The notes: generated by a model not told the origin, from the sequence alone. Positions 1 to 9,622 are shown, numbered from the stretch's first letter. The stretch: 64,000 nucleotides of DNA from Hyphomicrobiales bacterium (GCA_900469445.1 UBXM01000007.1:1-64000); one strand, 5' to 3'. Program-made: numbers and translations.

Positions 1-98
1 GTTTTGAGGGCGGGGATGAAAAAAGATGTAAGTGGTTGAGATTGCTTGTGGGGGATGCTGAAACGTCCCCGGGTTGCAGCCATTTGCGGGCGCGGTTT

Positions 99-255
99 GC
101 CCCTCATCCGCCTGCCGGCATCTTCTCCCCGCTCGCGGGGAGAAGGACGCAAGTCGCACGGTTTTCATCCCTCGCCAACGTTGAGCGTGGCAAGTCCCCT
201 CGCCCCGTTTACGGGGAGAGATGGAGTGCAGCAAGCTGCACTCTGGGTGAGGGGC
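99..255. repeat. Palindromic intergenic mosaic element (RIME-like)
   Basis: A 157-bp element bounded by an 11-bp inverted repeat with one mismatch (GCCCCTCATCC at 99-109, GGGTGAGGGGC at 245-255). Inside are three hairpins: a perfect 11-bp stem at 122-132/135-145 (CTTCTCCCCGC), a 10-bp stem with one mismatch at 199-208/211-220, and a perfect 9-bp stem at 224-232/235-243 (GAGTGCAGC). No coding frame looks real. Nested palindromes starting with CCCCTCATCC are typical of the mosaic elements found between genes in Rhizobiaceae; assigning it to the RIME class is from memory. It sits 18 bp past the folC stop, so it could also end or stabilise that transcript. Confidence 0.75.
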
Positions 256-273
256 CATCTGTAGTCAGCCTAA

Positions 274-1626
274 TCAGGTCGGGGGTGTACCGTTATCGGC
301 CAGGACGTTGCCGGCGAAATAGAGGGAGCCGCCGATGAGGATGCGGGGTGGGGCGCGATCGGGGATCTGGCGAAGGGTGATTTCCTTCAAGGCTTCGGTG
401 ACCGAGGCGGATGGTTCCGCGACCAGACCGGCATCGAAGGCGGAATGGGCGAGAACAACCGGATCGAGACCGGCTTCGCTATCGCGGATGCGCACGGTGA
501 ACACGTGCTCCGCCAGATCGGCGAAGGCGTGGAAATAACCGACCGGATCCTTGGTGTTGATCATGCCCGTGATCAGATAAAGCGGCCGCGGATTGCGTTC
601 CTCGAAGGCCGCCATGGCTTCGGCGATGACTTCACCGCCGGCGGGATTATGGCCGCCATCCAGCCAGATTTCCGAACCCTTGGGGGCGACGTCCAGGAGC
701 TTGCCTTCGGTGAGCCTCTGCAGGCGCGCCGGCCATTCGACCGAGGTCATCGCCTTTTCCATCATCTGATCGGTGACGGCAAAACCTGCTGCCTTGACGG
801 CCCGGATTGCAGCTGCGGCATTGGCGAGCTGATGGCGACCCGGGAGCCGCGGCAAGGGCAGATCATGCAGGCCGTCTTCATCCTGATAGATCAGCCGGCC
901 GAATTCTTCATGGGCGGAAAAATCCTGACCATAAACGGTAAGCGGAGAGCCGAGGCGATCGGCGGTCGAGATCAACACGTCGCGGGCTGCCTCGAACTCC
1001 TGCTGCCCGACAACGACCGGGCGTCGGCGTTTCATGATGCCTGCCTTTTCGGCCGCGATCAGCTCGACCTTGTCGCCAAGATAGGCCTGATGATCAAGCG
1101 CGATCGGCATGATGACGGAAACGGCGGGATCGGCAATGACATTGGTGGCATCAAACCGGCCGCCCAAACCGACTTCCAGTATAACCGCGTCCGCCGGTTG
1201 TTCCGAAAAGAGGAGGAAGGTGGCTGCCGTGAGGATCTCGAATACGGTGATCGTCTGGCCGTCATTGGCTGCCGCAACCCGGCGCAAGGCATCGGCCAGA
1301 AGCGCATCGTCAACCAGCTGCCCGCGGCCACCCTTCACACCGATACGGAAACGCTCGTGCCAATGCACCAGATGCGGTGATGTGTGGACATGCACCGCCT
1401 GGCCACCAGCTTCGAGCAGGGCGCGACAGAAGGCCGTGCAGGATCCCTTGCCGTTGGTGCCGGCCACATGAATGACCGGCGGCAGTTTCAGATGCGGATT
1501 GCCGAGAGCTTCGAGGAGACGGGTGATGCGTCCCAGCGAGAGATCGAAGCCCTTCGGGTGAAGGGTCATCAATTTCTCGATTTCCTGCTCGGCCGCGCTC
1601 ACGACGGGCTGGTTCATGATCGTCAT
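274..1626 (-). CDS. folC: Bifunctional folylpolyglutamate synthase / dihydrofolate synthase
   Basis: Cytoplasmic ATP-dependent ligase that adds glutamate to dihydropteroate and then to folates, completing and retaining the folate cofactor. The 450-residue product has the normal length for the family. The ATP-binding loop GTNGKGS is at residues 56-62, TSPHL near 82-86, and the signature EVGLGGRFDATN at 151-162. It is the last gene of the leftward trpF-trpB-trpA-accD-folC block and starts 40 bp after the accD stop, as in other rhizobia, so it is probably cotranscribed. A second ATG three codons downstream (MNQPVV) is an equally possible start. Downstream lies only a palindromic repeat. Confidence 0.95.
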   Translation of the reverse strand: MTIMNQPVVSAAEQEIEKLMTLHPKGFDLSLGRITRLLEALGNPHLKLPPVIHVAGTNGKGSCTAFCRALLEAGGQAVHVHTSPHLVHWHERFRIGVKGGRGQLVDDALLADALRRVAAANDGQTITVFEILTAATFLLFSEQPADAVILEVGLGGRFDATNVIADPAVSVIMPIALDHQAYLGDKVELIAAEKAGIMKRRRPVVVGQQEFEAARDVLISTADRLGSPLTVYGQDFSAHEEFGRLIYQDEDGLHDLPLPRLPGRHQLANAAAAIRAVKAAGFAVTDQMMEKAMTSVEWPARLQRLTEGKLLDVAPKGSEIWLDGGHNPAGGEVIAEAMAAFEERNPRPLYLITGMINTKDPVGYFHAFADLAEHVFTVRIRDSEAGLDPVVLAHSAFDAGLVAEPSASVTEALKEITLRQIPDRAPPRILIGGSLYFAGNVLADNGTPPT

Positions 1627-1666
1627 CCCGAAACTCTGGCCGAAGCTCTGCTTTTTCGTATCCGGA

Positions 1667-2557
1667 TCAGGCGCTTTCAGCCACCGGCGCCGGAAGGGCT
1701 TCCTGGACCGGCTGCTTCATCAGCATGCGCAGGATGCTGGCGAGCGTCGACGGGATATCGTGACGCTTGACCACCATATCGACCATGCCGTGCTCCAGCA
1801 GGTATTCCGAGGTCTGGAAACCTTCAGGCAGCTTTTCGCGCAGGGTCTGTTCGATGACGCGCTTGCCGGCAAAGCCGATTTCGGCACCAGGCTCGGCAAT
1901 GTGGACATCGCCCAGCATGGCATAGGATGCCGTCACGCCGCCCGTGGTCGGGTTGGTGAGGACGCAGATGTAAGGCAGGCCGGCTTCCTTCAGCATGTCG
2001 ACGGCAACCGTGGTGCGCGGCAGCTGCATCAGCGACAGGATACCTTCCTGCATACGGGCGCCGCCCGAAGCCGGGAAGATGATCAGAGCGCATTTTTCGG
2101 TGAGCGCGCGCTCGGCCGCTTTCACGATCGCTTCGCCGGCGGCCATGCCGAGCGAACCGCCGATGAAGTTGAACTCGTGCACGACGGCCACGAGCTTGAC
2201 GCCCTGAACCATGCCGAGGCCCGACAGGATCGTATCTTCCTGCTCGGTCTTAAGGCGGCTGTCCTTGAGGCGGTCAGCGTATTTCTTGCTGTCACGGAAC
2301 TTCAGCGGATCCTGAGCGACCTTCGGCTGCGGCAGAGCTTCAAACTCGCCACCATCGAAAAGGTCCTTCAGTCGTGCCTTGGCCGGCATCTTCATATGGA
2401 AGCCGGATGCAGGGATAACCCACTTGTTCTCTTCCAGGTCCTTGTGGAAGACCATTTCGCCGGTTTCAGGGCACTTGATCCAGAGGTTTTCCGGAACTTC
2501 GCGACGACCCAGCATGGAATTGATGCGCGGTCGAACGTAATTGGTGATCCAGTTCAC
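1667..2557 (-). CDS. accD: Acetyl-CoA carboxylase carboxyltransferase subunit beta
   Basis: Beta half of the carboxyltransferase that transfers CO2 from biotin to acetyl-CoA to make malonyl-CoA, the first step of fatty acid synthesis; it works with AccA in the cytoplasm. The crotonase-like core is complete, for example [21 protein letters not shown] and [11 protein letters not shown]. The start is GTG (MNWITNY). Oddity: the N-terminal zinc ribbon of the E. coli enzyme (four Cys) is degenerate. Only C29 remains; the other three positions read T32, I48 and S51. The surrounding [11 protein letters not shown] block is kept, so the fold may persist without zinc. It lies 44 bp after trpA. Confidence 0.96.
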   Translation of the reverse strand: MNWITNYVRPRINSMLGRREVPENLWIKCPETGEMVFHKDLEENKWVIPASGFHMKMPAKARLKDLFDGGEFEALPQPKVAQDPLKFRDSKKYADRLKDSRLKTEQEDTILSGLGMVQGVKLVAVVHEFNFIGGSLGMAAGEAIVKAAERALTEKCALIIFPASGGARMQEGILSLMQLPRTTVAVDMLKEAGLPYICVLTNPTTGGVTASYAMLGDVHIAEPGAEIGFAGKRVIEQTLREKLPEGFQTSEYLLEHGMVDMVVKRHDIPSTLASILRMLMKQPVQEALPAPVAESA

Positions 2558-2601
2558 TTGGGGTACTCCGATAAAACAGTGTCGGGCCTTATTTGGGCCA
2601 G

Positions 2602-3441
2602 TTATTCGGCGGCAACAAGGCGGGCGGAACGCACGCCGGTCGCCAAGCCGCGAACGAAGGTGGAAACGGCAGAAACCGTGTCGGGGGTGGCGGCGCCATC
2701 CCTGGTGAGGCTGCCGGCAACCTGAGCAACGATCGCCGTGCCGACGACAACGCCATCGGCTGCGGCACCGATCGCCTTGGCATGGTCAGCCGTCTTGACG
2801 CCGAAACCGACGCAGACCGGCAGATCGGTGTGACCCTTGATACGGGCGACCGCGCCGGAGATCAGCGACGGATCCGGCAGGGCCGAACCGGTAATGCCGT
2901 TCATCGAGACGTAATAGACAAAGCCGGACGTGTTGTTGAGCACGGTCGGAAGACGCTTTTCGTCGGTCGTCGGCGTCGTCAGGCGGATGAAGTTGATGCC
3001 CTTGGCGAGCGCCGGGATGCAGAGCTCGTCATCCATTTCCGGCGGCAGGTCGACGATGATCAAACCGTCGATGCCGGCTTCGATCGCATCATCGAGGAAC
3101 TTTTCGACGCCATAGATATAGATCGGGTTGTAATAACCCATCATGACGATCGGGGTGTCGCTGTCGCTCTTGCGGAAATCGCGGGCGAGATCCAGCGTCT
3201 TGGCGAGCGTCTGGCCGCCTTTCAGCGCGCGCTGGCCGGCGAGCTGGATGGTCGGGCCATCCGCCATCGGATCGGAAAAGGGCATGCCCAGCTCGATCAC
3301 GTCGGCACCGGCTTCCGGCAGCGCCTTCATGATGCCGAGCGAGGTCTGGTAATCCGGATCGCCGCCCATGAAATAGGTGACGAGAGCGGGGCGGCCTTCA
3401 GCCTTCAGCTTGGCGAAGCGTGCGTCCATTCTGGAAGTCAT
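2602..3441 (-). CDS. trpA: Tryptophan synthase alpha chain
   Basis: Cleaves indole-3-glycerol phosphate to indole and glyceraldehyde 3-phosphate; indole is channelled to TrpB in the alpha2-beta2 complex. The 279-residue TIM barrel has both catalytic acids in their usual contexts: Glu50 in [12 protein letters not shown] and Asp61 in MADGPTIQ. The phosphate-binding end reads [14 protein letters not shown] and GVVVGTAIV. The ATG lies 2 bp after the trpB stop, so translation is likely coupled and subunit amounts balanced. The gene is followed by accD, the usual rhizobial order. No internal frame disruption. Confidence 0.97.
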   Translation of the reverse strand: MTSRMDARFAKLKAEGRPALVTYFMGGDPDYQTSLGIMKALPEAGADVIELGMPFSDPMADGPTIQLAGQRALKGGQTLAKTLDLARDFRKSDSDTPIVMMGYYNPIYIYGVEKFLDDAIEAGIDGLIIVDLPPEMDDELCIPALAKGINFIRLTTPTTDEKRLPTVLNNTSGFVYYVSMNGITGSALPDPSLISGAVARIKGHTDLPVCVGFGVKTADHAKAIGAAADGVVVGTAIVAQVAGSLTRDGAATPDTVSAVSTFVRGLATGVRSARLVAAE

Positions 3442-3443
3442 GA

Positions 3444-4664
3444 TTACAGCCCCATTCCGAGGATTTTGCCGACGGTGAAGATGTCCTTGTCGCCGCGGCC
3501 GGACAGGTTCATCAGGATGATCTGGTCCTTGCCCATTTTTGGCGCGCGCTTGATCACTTCAGCGATGGCGTGGCTGGGCTCCAGTGCCGGAATGATGCCT
3601 TCGAGCTTCGTCAGGAGCTGGAAGGCTTCGAGCGCCTCGTCATCCATGATCGGCACATATTCGGCGCGGCCGATATCGTTCAGCCAGCTATGCTCGGGAC
3701 CGATGCCCGGATAATCGAGGCCGGCGGAAATCGAATGGCCTTCGAGGATCTGGCCGTCCTGATCCTGCAAGAGATAGGTGCGGTTGCCATGCAGCACGCC
3801 GGGCGAACCAGCGGTGATCGAAGCGCAGTGCTCGTTGCCGTCGAGGCCGTGGCCGCCGGCTTCGACGCCGACGATCTGGACGCCTTCGTCATCGAGGAAG
3901 GGATGGAAGATGCCGATCGCATTCGAACCACCGCCGACGGCAGCGATGACGACATCCGGCAGCCTGCCTTCGGCTTCCAAAATCTGCTCACGGGCTTCCT
4001 GGCCAATGACGGCCTGGAAGTCACGGACCATTTCCGGATAGGGATGCGGGCCGGCCGCGGTGCCGATCAGGTAATAGGTGTCTTCGACATTGGTGACCCA
4101 GTCACGCAGCGCCTCGTTCATGGCGTCCTTCAGCGTGCCGGAGCCTGCCGTGACGGCCTTGACCTCGGCACCGAGGAGCTTCATGCGGAAAACGTTGGGC
4201 GCCTGACGCTCGACATCGGTCGCGCCCATGTAGACGACGCAAGGAAGGCCGAAGCGGGCAGCCACCGTGGCAGAGGCCACACCGTGCTGGCCGGCGCCGG
4301 TTTCGGCGATGATGCGGGTCTTGCCCATGCGCTTGGCAAGCAGGATCTGGCCGATGCAATTGTTGATCTTGTGCGAGCCGGTATGGTTCAGCTCTTCACG
4401 CTTGAAATAGATTTTTGCGCCGCCGAGATGTTCGGTCAGGCGCTCGGCGTAATAGAGCGGGCTCGGGCGGCCGATGTAATGGGTGCCGAGATCGGCCAGT
4501 TCCTTCTGGAAGGCCGGGTCGTTTTTCGCCTTTTCCCATTCACCCTGCAGATCCAGGATCAGCGGCATCAGGGTTTCAGCGACAAAGCGGCCGCCGAAAA
4601 TGCCGAAACGGCCGTCCTCATCGGGGCCGGAGCGGAAGGAATTTGGTTTTGGCGTCTCGTTCAC
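3444..4664 (-). CDS. trpB: Tryptophan synthase beta chain
   Basis: PLP enzyme that condenses indole with serine to tryptophan. The 406-residue protein carries the PLP lysine in HTGSHKINN (K99), the phosphate-binding loop GGGSNAIG, and the EPSHA segment near the end. Its order trpF-trpB-trpA matches other rhizobia, in which trpE(G) and trpDC lie elsewhere. trpF ends 11 bp upstream. The product is a TrpB1-type chain ([12 protein letters not shown] near the start), consistent with partnership with the adjacent alpha chain. Confidence 0.97.
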   Translation of the reverse strand: MNETPKPNSFRSGPDEDGRFGIFGGRFVAETLMPLILDLQGEWEKAKNDPAFQKELADLGTHYIGRPSPLYYAERLTEHLGGAKIYFKREELNHTGSHKINNCIGQILLAKRMGKTRIIAETGAGQHGVASATVAARFGLPCVVYMGATDVERQAPNVFRMKLLGAEVKAVTAGSGTLKDAMNEALRDWVTNVEDTYYLIGTAAGPHPYPEMVRDFQAVIGQEAREQILEAEGRLPDVVIAAVGGGSNAIGIFHPFLDDEGVQIVGVEAGGHGLDGNEHCASITAGSPGVLHGNRTYLLQDQDGQILEGHSISAGLDYPGIGPEHSWLNDIGRAEYVPIMDDEALEAFQLLTKLEGIIPALEPSHAIAEVIKRAPKMGKDQIILMNLSGRGDKDIFTVGKILGMGL

Positions 4665-4675
4665 TCTCTGCTCCT

Positions 4676-5332
4676 TCAGCGCTTCATGGCCTTCGCTTCA
4701 GCGACAGCCTCAAAAAACGCATCAATCATTGCAAGATCTTTTACGCCCGGTGCGCTTTCCACTCCGGACGACACATCGATACCCGTTGCGCGCGTGGAGG
4801 CGATCGCAGACGCGACATTATCCTTGTTCAGCCCTCCGGAAAGCATGTAATCCACGCCTTCGTCAAGCGAGGCCATCAGGTTCCAGTCGAAGGAAACGCC
4901 GTTGCCGCCCGGCAGATCCGAGCCCTTCGGCGCCTTTGCATCGAAGAGGAAGCGGTCTGCGACGCCGATAAAGGGATCGACACGATCGAGATCGGCCTCA
5001 TCCCTGATCGAAAACACCTTCATCACCGGCAGGCCGTAAAGCGCCTTGATATGAAGAATACGTTCCGGGCTCTCGTGTCCGTGAAGCTGGAGAATGTCCG
5101 GGCGCAACAGGGAGACGATATCGTCGAGCTCCTCGTCATCAGCATCCACGGTGACGGCGACGATCCTGACGCGGCCGCGAACCCTGTCCGCCAGCTCTCC
5201 GGCGATCTCGGGCGCGATGTGGCGCGGGCTTTTTTCAAAGAAGATGAAGCCGATATGGGTAGCCCCGCGCTCAACAGCACGATCCACGGCATCCGCCGTC
5301 GACAACCCACAAATCTTGACGTCGATTTTCAT
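4676..5332 (-). CDS. trpF: Phosphoribosylanthranilate isomerase
   Basis: Catalyses the Amadori rearrangement of N-(5'-phosphoribosyl)anthranilate in tryptophan synthesis. The start chosen is the ATG giving [11 protein letters not shown], where the catalytic Cys is C8 and family alignments begin; the open frame extends 16 codons further (ATG at 5380), but that extension does not resemble the family. Neither start has a clear ribosome binding site. The phosphate-binding end [10 protein letters not shown] is present. It is first in the trpFBA-accD-folC block, so the block's promoter should lie in 5333-5630. In many rhizobia ihfB and lapA precede trpF; here they are absent. Confidence 0.92.
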   Translation of the reverse strand: MKIDVKICGLSTADAVDRAVERGATHIGFIFFEKSPRHIAPEIAGELADRVRGRVRIVAVTVDADDEELDDIVSLLRPDILQLHGHESPERILHIKALYGLPVMKVFSIRDEADLDRVDPFIGVADRFLFDAKAPKGSDLPGGNGVSFDWNLMASLDEGVDYMLSGGLNKDNVASAIASTRATGIDVSSGVESAPGVKDLAMIDAFFEAVAEAKAMKR

Positions 5333-5630
5333 GACGGCGGAGTGACACGAAATGCCCGCGGAGTCGAGAATCTTTTGCATGGTCAGAAGGATAGGGCTTC
5401 AACAAATCAAGCTCGAATGGCAGTTTCACAGACACGAATCGTGACCTGCTCACGCTTCATGAAAGCGTGATATATCAGTTTTCACTTATGAACATTTGGT
5501 GACATCAAAACGGTAAAAGGAATGGAATTTCCGTGCCTTGGGCTGTCATGAAAGATAATTGATAAAGGAAGCGAATTGAGGTAGGTTATTCCTCAACCAG
5601 ATGATTTTTGAAATTTTTTGGCGGGGTACC
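5333..5630. other. Divergent intergenic region trpF / cell wall hydrolase
   Basis: About 298 bp without a supported gene between two divergently transcribed genes, so it should hold both promoters. A short hairpin (CACGCTT at 5451-5457 with AAGCGTG at 5463-5469) is the only clear structure. The part after 5470 is AT-rich. I saw no convincing -35/-10 pair and no trp leader peptide or attenuator. Confidence 0.5.
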
Positions 5631-6674
5631 ATGACGAGGATTACGACAGCTGCCTGGCGGGCGGCTTTATGTCTGGCTGCTGGCGGCATGCTCACGGCAT
5701 GCAACAGTACACAGGGGGTCTCGTCGGTGGACGCCAAGGACAAGACGACCAAGTTGGCGGCCGTGCAAAACGGCCCCAAAAAGGAAGTCTACAGCTACAC
5801 GAACAAAGATCGCGAGTGCCTGAAGCGCGCGATGTATTTCGAATCCAAGCGGACGAGCGAAAAAGGCTTTATCGCCGTCGGCAGCGTGATCATGAACCGG
5901 CTGACTTCGGGCATATACCCCGAGACGATCTGCGGCGTGGTTGCGCAGAAGAACCAGTTCGCTCCCGGCGTCATGACCCGCAAGATGGATGAGGATACCG
6001 CGCCTGATCTCAACAATGCAGCGGACGCCGTTCTGAAGGGCGCACGTCATCCTGACGTGAAGAACGCAATGTTCTTCCACACGCAGGGATACTCGTTCCC
6101 TTACAACAACATGCATTATGTCGCCGCTGCCGGTGGAAATGTCTTCTACGAAAAGCGCGACGAGGACGGCAATCTGCAGACGGCGGCTCCAAAGCCCGCC
6201 AACAGCTACATCCTTGCCTATGCATCCGATGATCCGGAGCAGAACCCGGCGCTGTCGTCATCGGTCATCGCCGAGGCTGCGAGCGCTGCGGCAGCTGCAA
6301 ATACTCAGGTAGCCATGGCATCGACGCCAGCCGCAGCTGCAACCGCTGCCGCCCAGACGCAAAAGACTGCGCATAGCGTTTCCGAACAACCGGCTGCGGC
6401 CAGCACCAATCCGCCGCTTGCGCCGGTGATCACGGCGGCTATTGCACGTTCCAGCATGGAAGAGGCATTCGACACCGCATATGCCGTGCCGCAGAATGCT
6501 TCATACACTCCGGCCCGCATGCAGCAGGCAAGCCTTGGCAGCGACGCGAAGGTTCCGGTTCCGGCAGCACGGCCGAATGTGCAGAAACGTCCCGGTGCAG
6601 GCATGGCAATGGCGGAGCCGGTATCCGGTCTGAGCCAGGAAAACTGGACGATGCGGACCGGCAACTGGCGCTAG
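5631..6674 (+). CDS. Cell wall hydrolase, SleB family, lipoprotein
   Basis: Probable peptidoglycan hydrolase of the SleB/CwlJ type (Hydrolase_2 fold). The domain spans roughly residues 55-160 with ECLKRAMYFESK, SVIMNRL, ICGVVAQKNQF and MFFHTQGYSFPY, including the conserved Glu of the YFES motif. The start chosen (MTRITTAAW) has GGCGGGG just upstream and gives a lipoprotein signal with lipobox LTAC, Cys24; the frame is open ten codons earlier. The C-terminal half is a low-complexity Ala/Thr/Pro-rich tail with no recognisable domain. It is a single gene between trpF and a convergent metallopeptidase gene. Known family members remodel the envelope; the exact target here is not visible. Confidence 0.85.
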   Translation: MTRITTAAWRAALCLAAGGMLTACNSTQGVSSVDAKDKTTKLAAVQNGPKKEVYSYTNKDRECLKRAMYFESKRTSEKGFIAVGSVIMNRLTSGIYPETICGVVAQKNQFAPGVMTRKMDEDTAPDLNNAADAVLKGARHPDVKNAMFFHTQGYSFPYNNMHYVAAAGGNVFYEKRDEDGNLQTAAPKPANSYILAYASDDPEQNPALSSSVIAEAASAAAAANTQVAMASTPAAAATAAAQTQKTAHSVSEQPAAASTNPPLAPVITAAIARSSMEEAFDTAYAVPQNASYTPARMQQASLGSDAKVPVPAARPNVQKRPGAGMAMAEPVSGLSQENWTMRTGNWR

Positions 6675-6722
6675 GCCCCAAGGGCCTTATCAGACCATCC
6701 CGGATTTTCGGACTGCTGTGGT

Positions 6723-7484
6723 TCAGCTGAAATCGATCGCGTGAAGCTGCGAGCCGTGCAGCTTCAACCAGCGGCGTGCTTCTTCCATTCTCGGGCATAG
6801 ATCCTTGCAGAGCGCCCAGAATTTCGGGCCGTGGTTCATCTCGCTCAGATGCGCGACCTCGTGGGCGGCGAGATAATCGATGACCAGCGGCGGCGCCATG
6901 ACGATGCGCCAGGAGAAGCTGAGATTACCGTCCCAGGAGCATGAGCCCCAGCGGCTGCGGGTATCCTTCATCGACACCGATGCGATTGGCTTGCGGATGG
7001 ATGCCGCATGGCGCCGGGCGAGCGCTTCGAGATCGTGCCGCGCTTCCTTCTTGAGGAAGGTCGAAATCCTGCGGCCCATATGATCTTCCAGACCGCTGAC
7101 CTTCAGGACCGGTTCGCCATCGATGATAACGGCTTCGGTTACCCCACGCAGGGATCCGGTATGTTCGATACGATGCTCGACGCCGCGAATGGAAAGGCTT
7201 CCACCCGGCCGGATCGGATTGTCGAGTGAAAACTTGGCAAGCTTGGTTCTCAGCCAGCCTTCGTGGCGAAGAAGAAAATCGTCCACCTCATAGTGTTTCA
7301 GCCCGACCGGGATGGTGAGGTTGAGCGCCCTGCCGCCCGGCTCGATCCTGAGGGTGATGCGGGTGGCGCGGCTGTTTTCCTTGATGGTCAGGGGCATTGC
7401 CCGATCGCCCACAGCCAAGGTGCGTTTGACCGTCTGAAGCGGCTTGGGGGAACGGCGAACTGGCTTCTTGAGGAGCGCGAACAT
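6723..7484 (-). CDS. YgjP-type zinc metallopeptidase (SprT-like, M48 clan)
   Basis: Member of the YgjP/WLM metal-dependent hydrolase family. The zinc motif HEVAHLSEMNH (HExxH) lies at about residues 207-217, preceded by DTRSRWGSCSWDG, which is characteristic of the family, and followed by the third-ligand region near the C terminus. No signal peptide or membrane segment, so a cytoplasmic location is expected. Physiological substrate unknown; some relatives are annotated as UTP pyrophosphatases, which the sequence cannot settle. It is downstream of the DUF2852 gene on the same strand, but a terminator hairpin lies between them, and it faces the SleB-like gene tail to tail. Confidence 0.85.
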   Translation of the reverse strand: MFALLKKPVRRSPKPLQTVKRTLAVGDRAMPLTIKENSRATRITLRIEPGGRALNLTIPVGLKHYEVDDFLLRHEGWLRTKLAKFSLDNPIRPGGSLSIRGVEHRIEHTGSLRGVTEAVIIDGEPVLKVSGLEDHMGRRISTFLKKEARHDLEALARRHAASIRKPIASVSMKDTRSRWGSCSWDGNLSFSWRIVMAPPLVIDYLAAHEVAHLSEMNHGPKFWALCKDLCPRMEEARRWLKLHGSQLHAIDFS

Positions 7485-7522
7485 GATCTCTACTTACCCG
7501 ATTCATCAGGATTTTTCCCATC

Positions 7523-7551
7523 AAAAAAGCCGGCGCCAATCAGGCACCGGC
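7523..7551 (-). terminator. Intrinsic terminator of the DUF2852 gene
   Basis: On the minus strand a 9-bp stem (GCCGGTGCC / GGCGCCGGC, one G-U pair) with a 5-nt loop is followed directly by six T. It begins 29 bp after the DUF2852 stop and ends transcription before the YgjP-type gene. Confidence 0.8.
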
Positions 7552-7579
7552 CTTCAATCAGGCACAGCCCGCCGCGATG

Positions 7580-8002
7580 TCAGACATCGACAACCGGCTG
7601 ATCACCGGCAGGGCGGTTCTTGCGTTCGCGCATGAAACGATCGAACTCTTCCTGGTCCTTGGCGCGGCGAAGTTCGCGGGCATAGGCATCGAAGTCTTCC
7701 CGCATCTCGTCAAGCTTGCGGCGTTCTTCATCCAGACGGTCGAGTTCGGCCTTGCGCCAGTCGTCGAAGGCGACATTGCCGGTCGAGAAATGCGTATTGT
7801 AACGACGGCTCGCCTTGCGGCAGCCGGCAAACCACTTATCAGCGCGATCGTTGGCGTCGCGCTTGAAGCCGCGAAGCCGATCCCCGAAAATGATATAGGC
7901 GAGCATAGCAAGGCCAAGCGGCCAGAAAACTATGAAACCGAGCACCATGAGAGCAATGGTGGCCGGCGTCCACTCCGGACGTATCAATGCAGACTGGTTC
8001 AT
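7580..8002 (-). CDS. DUF2852 family small membrane protein
   Basis: A 140-residue protein with one hydrophobic stretch at about residues 15-40 (ALMVLGFIVFWPLGLAMLAY), then a charged, probably helical cytoplasmic part rich in Arg, Asp and Glu. FWPLG and the following GDR are typical of DUF2852, a family of unknown function found mainly in Hyphomicrobiales. The central FDDWRKAELDRLDEERRKLDEM looks like a short coiled coil. It appears monocistronic, with its own terminator. No function can be assigned from context. Confidence 0.8.
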   Translation of the reverse strand: MNQSALIRPEWTPATIALMVLGFIVFWPLGLAMLAYIIFGDRLRGFKRDANDRADKWFAGCRKASRRYNTHFSTGNVAFDDWRKAELDRLDEERRKLDEMREDFDAYARELRRAKDQEEFDRFMRERKNRPAGDQPVVDV

Positions 8003-8138
8003 AGGTCACACTCTTAGGGTTAGAGCGGGTGGCCGTATGCCAGCCCGACGGGAATCGATTTGGTGAGCCCCGGATCGCGCTTCAAGAAGATCGAAGATTA
8101 ATTTCGCTAAACCACGGAAATCGCGCCCAGAATTCGAT

Positions 8139-9434
8139 CTAGCTGAGTTTGGGTCCGCTCTTGCGGCTGCGTTTTGGCTTGGGCGCGGCAGTATCCGGTT
8201 GATGATCCCTGGCGTTCAGTCTGGTGAACTCGACGATCCGCGGGACAATTTCCTTACGGAAGCGGGATCCGTTGAAAACGCCATAATGCCCGACATCCGG
8301 CTGCATGTAATGAAGGCGCATCGCGTCCGGGATGTTGGGGCAGATCGTGTGGGCGGCATTGGTCTGTCCGACGCCGGAGATATCGTCGTTTTCGCCCTCG
8401 ACCGTCATCAGGGCAACGTTACGGATGGCCTTGGTATCGACCGGCACATCGCGATGCATCATCTCGCCCTTGGGCAGAGAATGGCGGATGAAAACGTTGT
8501 CTACAGTCTGGAGATAGAACTCCTCCGTCAGGTCCATCACGGCGAGATATTCGTCATAGAAGTCGCGGTGTCTTTCCGCCGACTCGCCGTCATTCTTGAC
8601 GAGATGATCGAAAAACTCCCGGTGTGCCATGACGTGACGATCGAGGTTCATCGACATGAAACCCGAAAGCTGGAGGAAACCGGGATAGACCGGACGCATG
8701 AAGCCGGGTTGCGGAAAAGGCACCGTCATGATGACGTTGTCCTTGAACCACTCAAGCGGGTGCTCGTTGGCGAGCTTGTTGACCGCTGTCGGGTTGATCC
8801 GTGTGTCGATCGGGCCGCCCATGAGGATCATCGAGGCGGGCAGCATCGGATCCCCTCTCGTCTCCATGATGGCGATGGCGGCAAGCACCGGGACGGAAGG
8901 CTGACAGACACCCGCGACATGTGCGCCGGGACCGAGTTGGTGCAGCATTTCAATGATATAATCGATGTAATCATCGAGGTCGAAATTGCCGTCTGTTACC
9001 GGCACGGTGCGGGCGTCGACCCAATCGGTGATGTAGATATCGGCGTGGGGCAGAAGCGCTTCCACCGTTCCACGCAGCAATGTCGCGTAATGCCCGGACA
9101 TGGGGGCGACAAGGAGAATCTTCCGATCGGGGCCATGTGCGGCGGGAAGATTTCGCTTGAAATGGAGAAGGTTGCAGAAGGGTTTCGACCAGACGATCTC
9201 TTCCGTCACCGCGACTGTTTCGCCATTGACGATGGTCTCGTCGAGCCCGAAAGCGGGCTTGGCGTAACGCCGGGTCGCGCGTTCGAAAACTTCGAGACTG
9301 GCAGTGAGAGTTCTGCCAAGTACGGTCTGGGAAAGAGGGTTGAGCGGGTTGCTCGACACATAGCGAAGCGCTTCGGCACCGGCGCGGAAAGGCGCAAGCG
9401 CCGCGTGATTCAACTCATACAGCTGATAAAACAT
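8139..9434 (-). CDS. phaZ: Intracellular polyhydroxyalkanoate (PHB) depolymerase
   Basis: Mobilises stored polyhydroxybutyrate inside the cell. The alpha/beta-hydrolase core has APMSGHYATLLRGTV (oxyanion region), the nucleophile elbow GVCQP with Cys at about residue 177 instead of the Ser of secreted depolymerases, and the late His in DVGHYGVF. A Cys nucleophile is known for intracellular PhaZ enzymes of the Ralstonia type. No signal peptide, in agreement with granule-bound action. The start chosen is MFYQLYELN, the usual family start; an ATG six codons earlier has a better Shine-Dalgarno (AGGAG), so the true start may be 9452. The C-terminal tail is Lys/Arg-rich, which might help granule or DNA contact (inference). 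Confidence 0.93.
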   Translation of the reverse strand: MFYQLYELNHAALAPFRAGAEALRYVSSNPLNPLSQTVLGRTLTASLEVFERATRRYAKPAFGLDETIVNGETVAVTEEIVWSKPFCNLLHFKRNLPAAHGPDRKILLVAPMSGHYATLLRGTVEALLPHADIYITDWVDARTVPVTDGNFDLDDYIDYIIEMLHQLGPGAHVAGVCQPSVPVLAAIAIMETRGDPMLPASMILMGGPIDTRINPTAVNKLANEHPLEWFKDNVIMTVPFPQPGFMRPVYPGFLQLSGFMSMNLDRHVMAHREFFDHLVKNDGESAERHRDFYDEYLAVMDLTEEFYLQTVDNVFIRHSLPKGEMMHRDVPVDTKAIRNVALMTVEGENDDISGVGQTNAAHTICPNIPDAMRLHYMQPDVGHYGVFNGSRFRKEIVPRIVEFTRLNARDHQPDTAAPKPKRSRKSGPKLS

Positions 9435-9610
9435 GATCGCGCTGCCTTTCATGGCCGTGCACTCCTCCCCTCAAAACTCCTCATGCCCCTTCGGGCATCC
9501 CCCTGCCCTTTCCCCATCTATGACCGATGCGCACCGGCTTGTCACCTGCGCAGGCGGCTCATGCAATTGCCAATGGCTCAGCGAAGCTTATGTTCCCGAC
9601 AGCAAATAAA

Positions 9611-9616
9611 AGGAGG
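9611..9616 (+). promoter_or_regulatory. Shine-Dalgarno AGGAGG fixing the nitroreductase start
   Basis: A perfect AGGAGG six bases before GTG at 9623. It decides between this GTG and the 32-codon longer open frame, whose extra residues do not resemble the family. Confidence 0.85.
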
Positions 9617-9622
9617 CTCCCG

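Noticed and set aside
2568..2599. Similarity of the accD-trpA gap to 55704-55732 (both near CGA-AAAAC-TGTC)
   Set aside because: Only about 80 percent over some 30 bases by eye, with no palindromic unit; could be chance.
1616..2725. Long plus-strand frame across accD and the accD-trpA gap
   Set aside because: Shadow of accD; the sequence is rich in Arg, His and Gly typical of antisense translation.
5333..5630. A trp attenuator or leader peptide before trpF
   Set aside because: No short Trp-rich frame followed by alternative hairpins was found.
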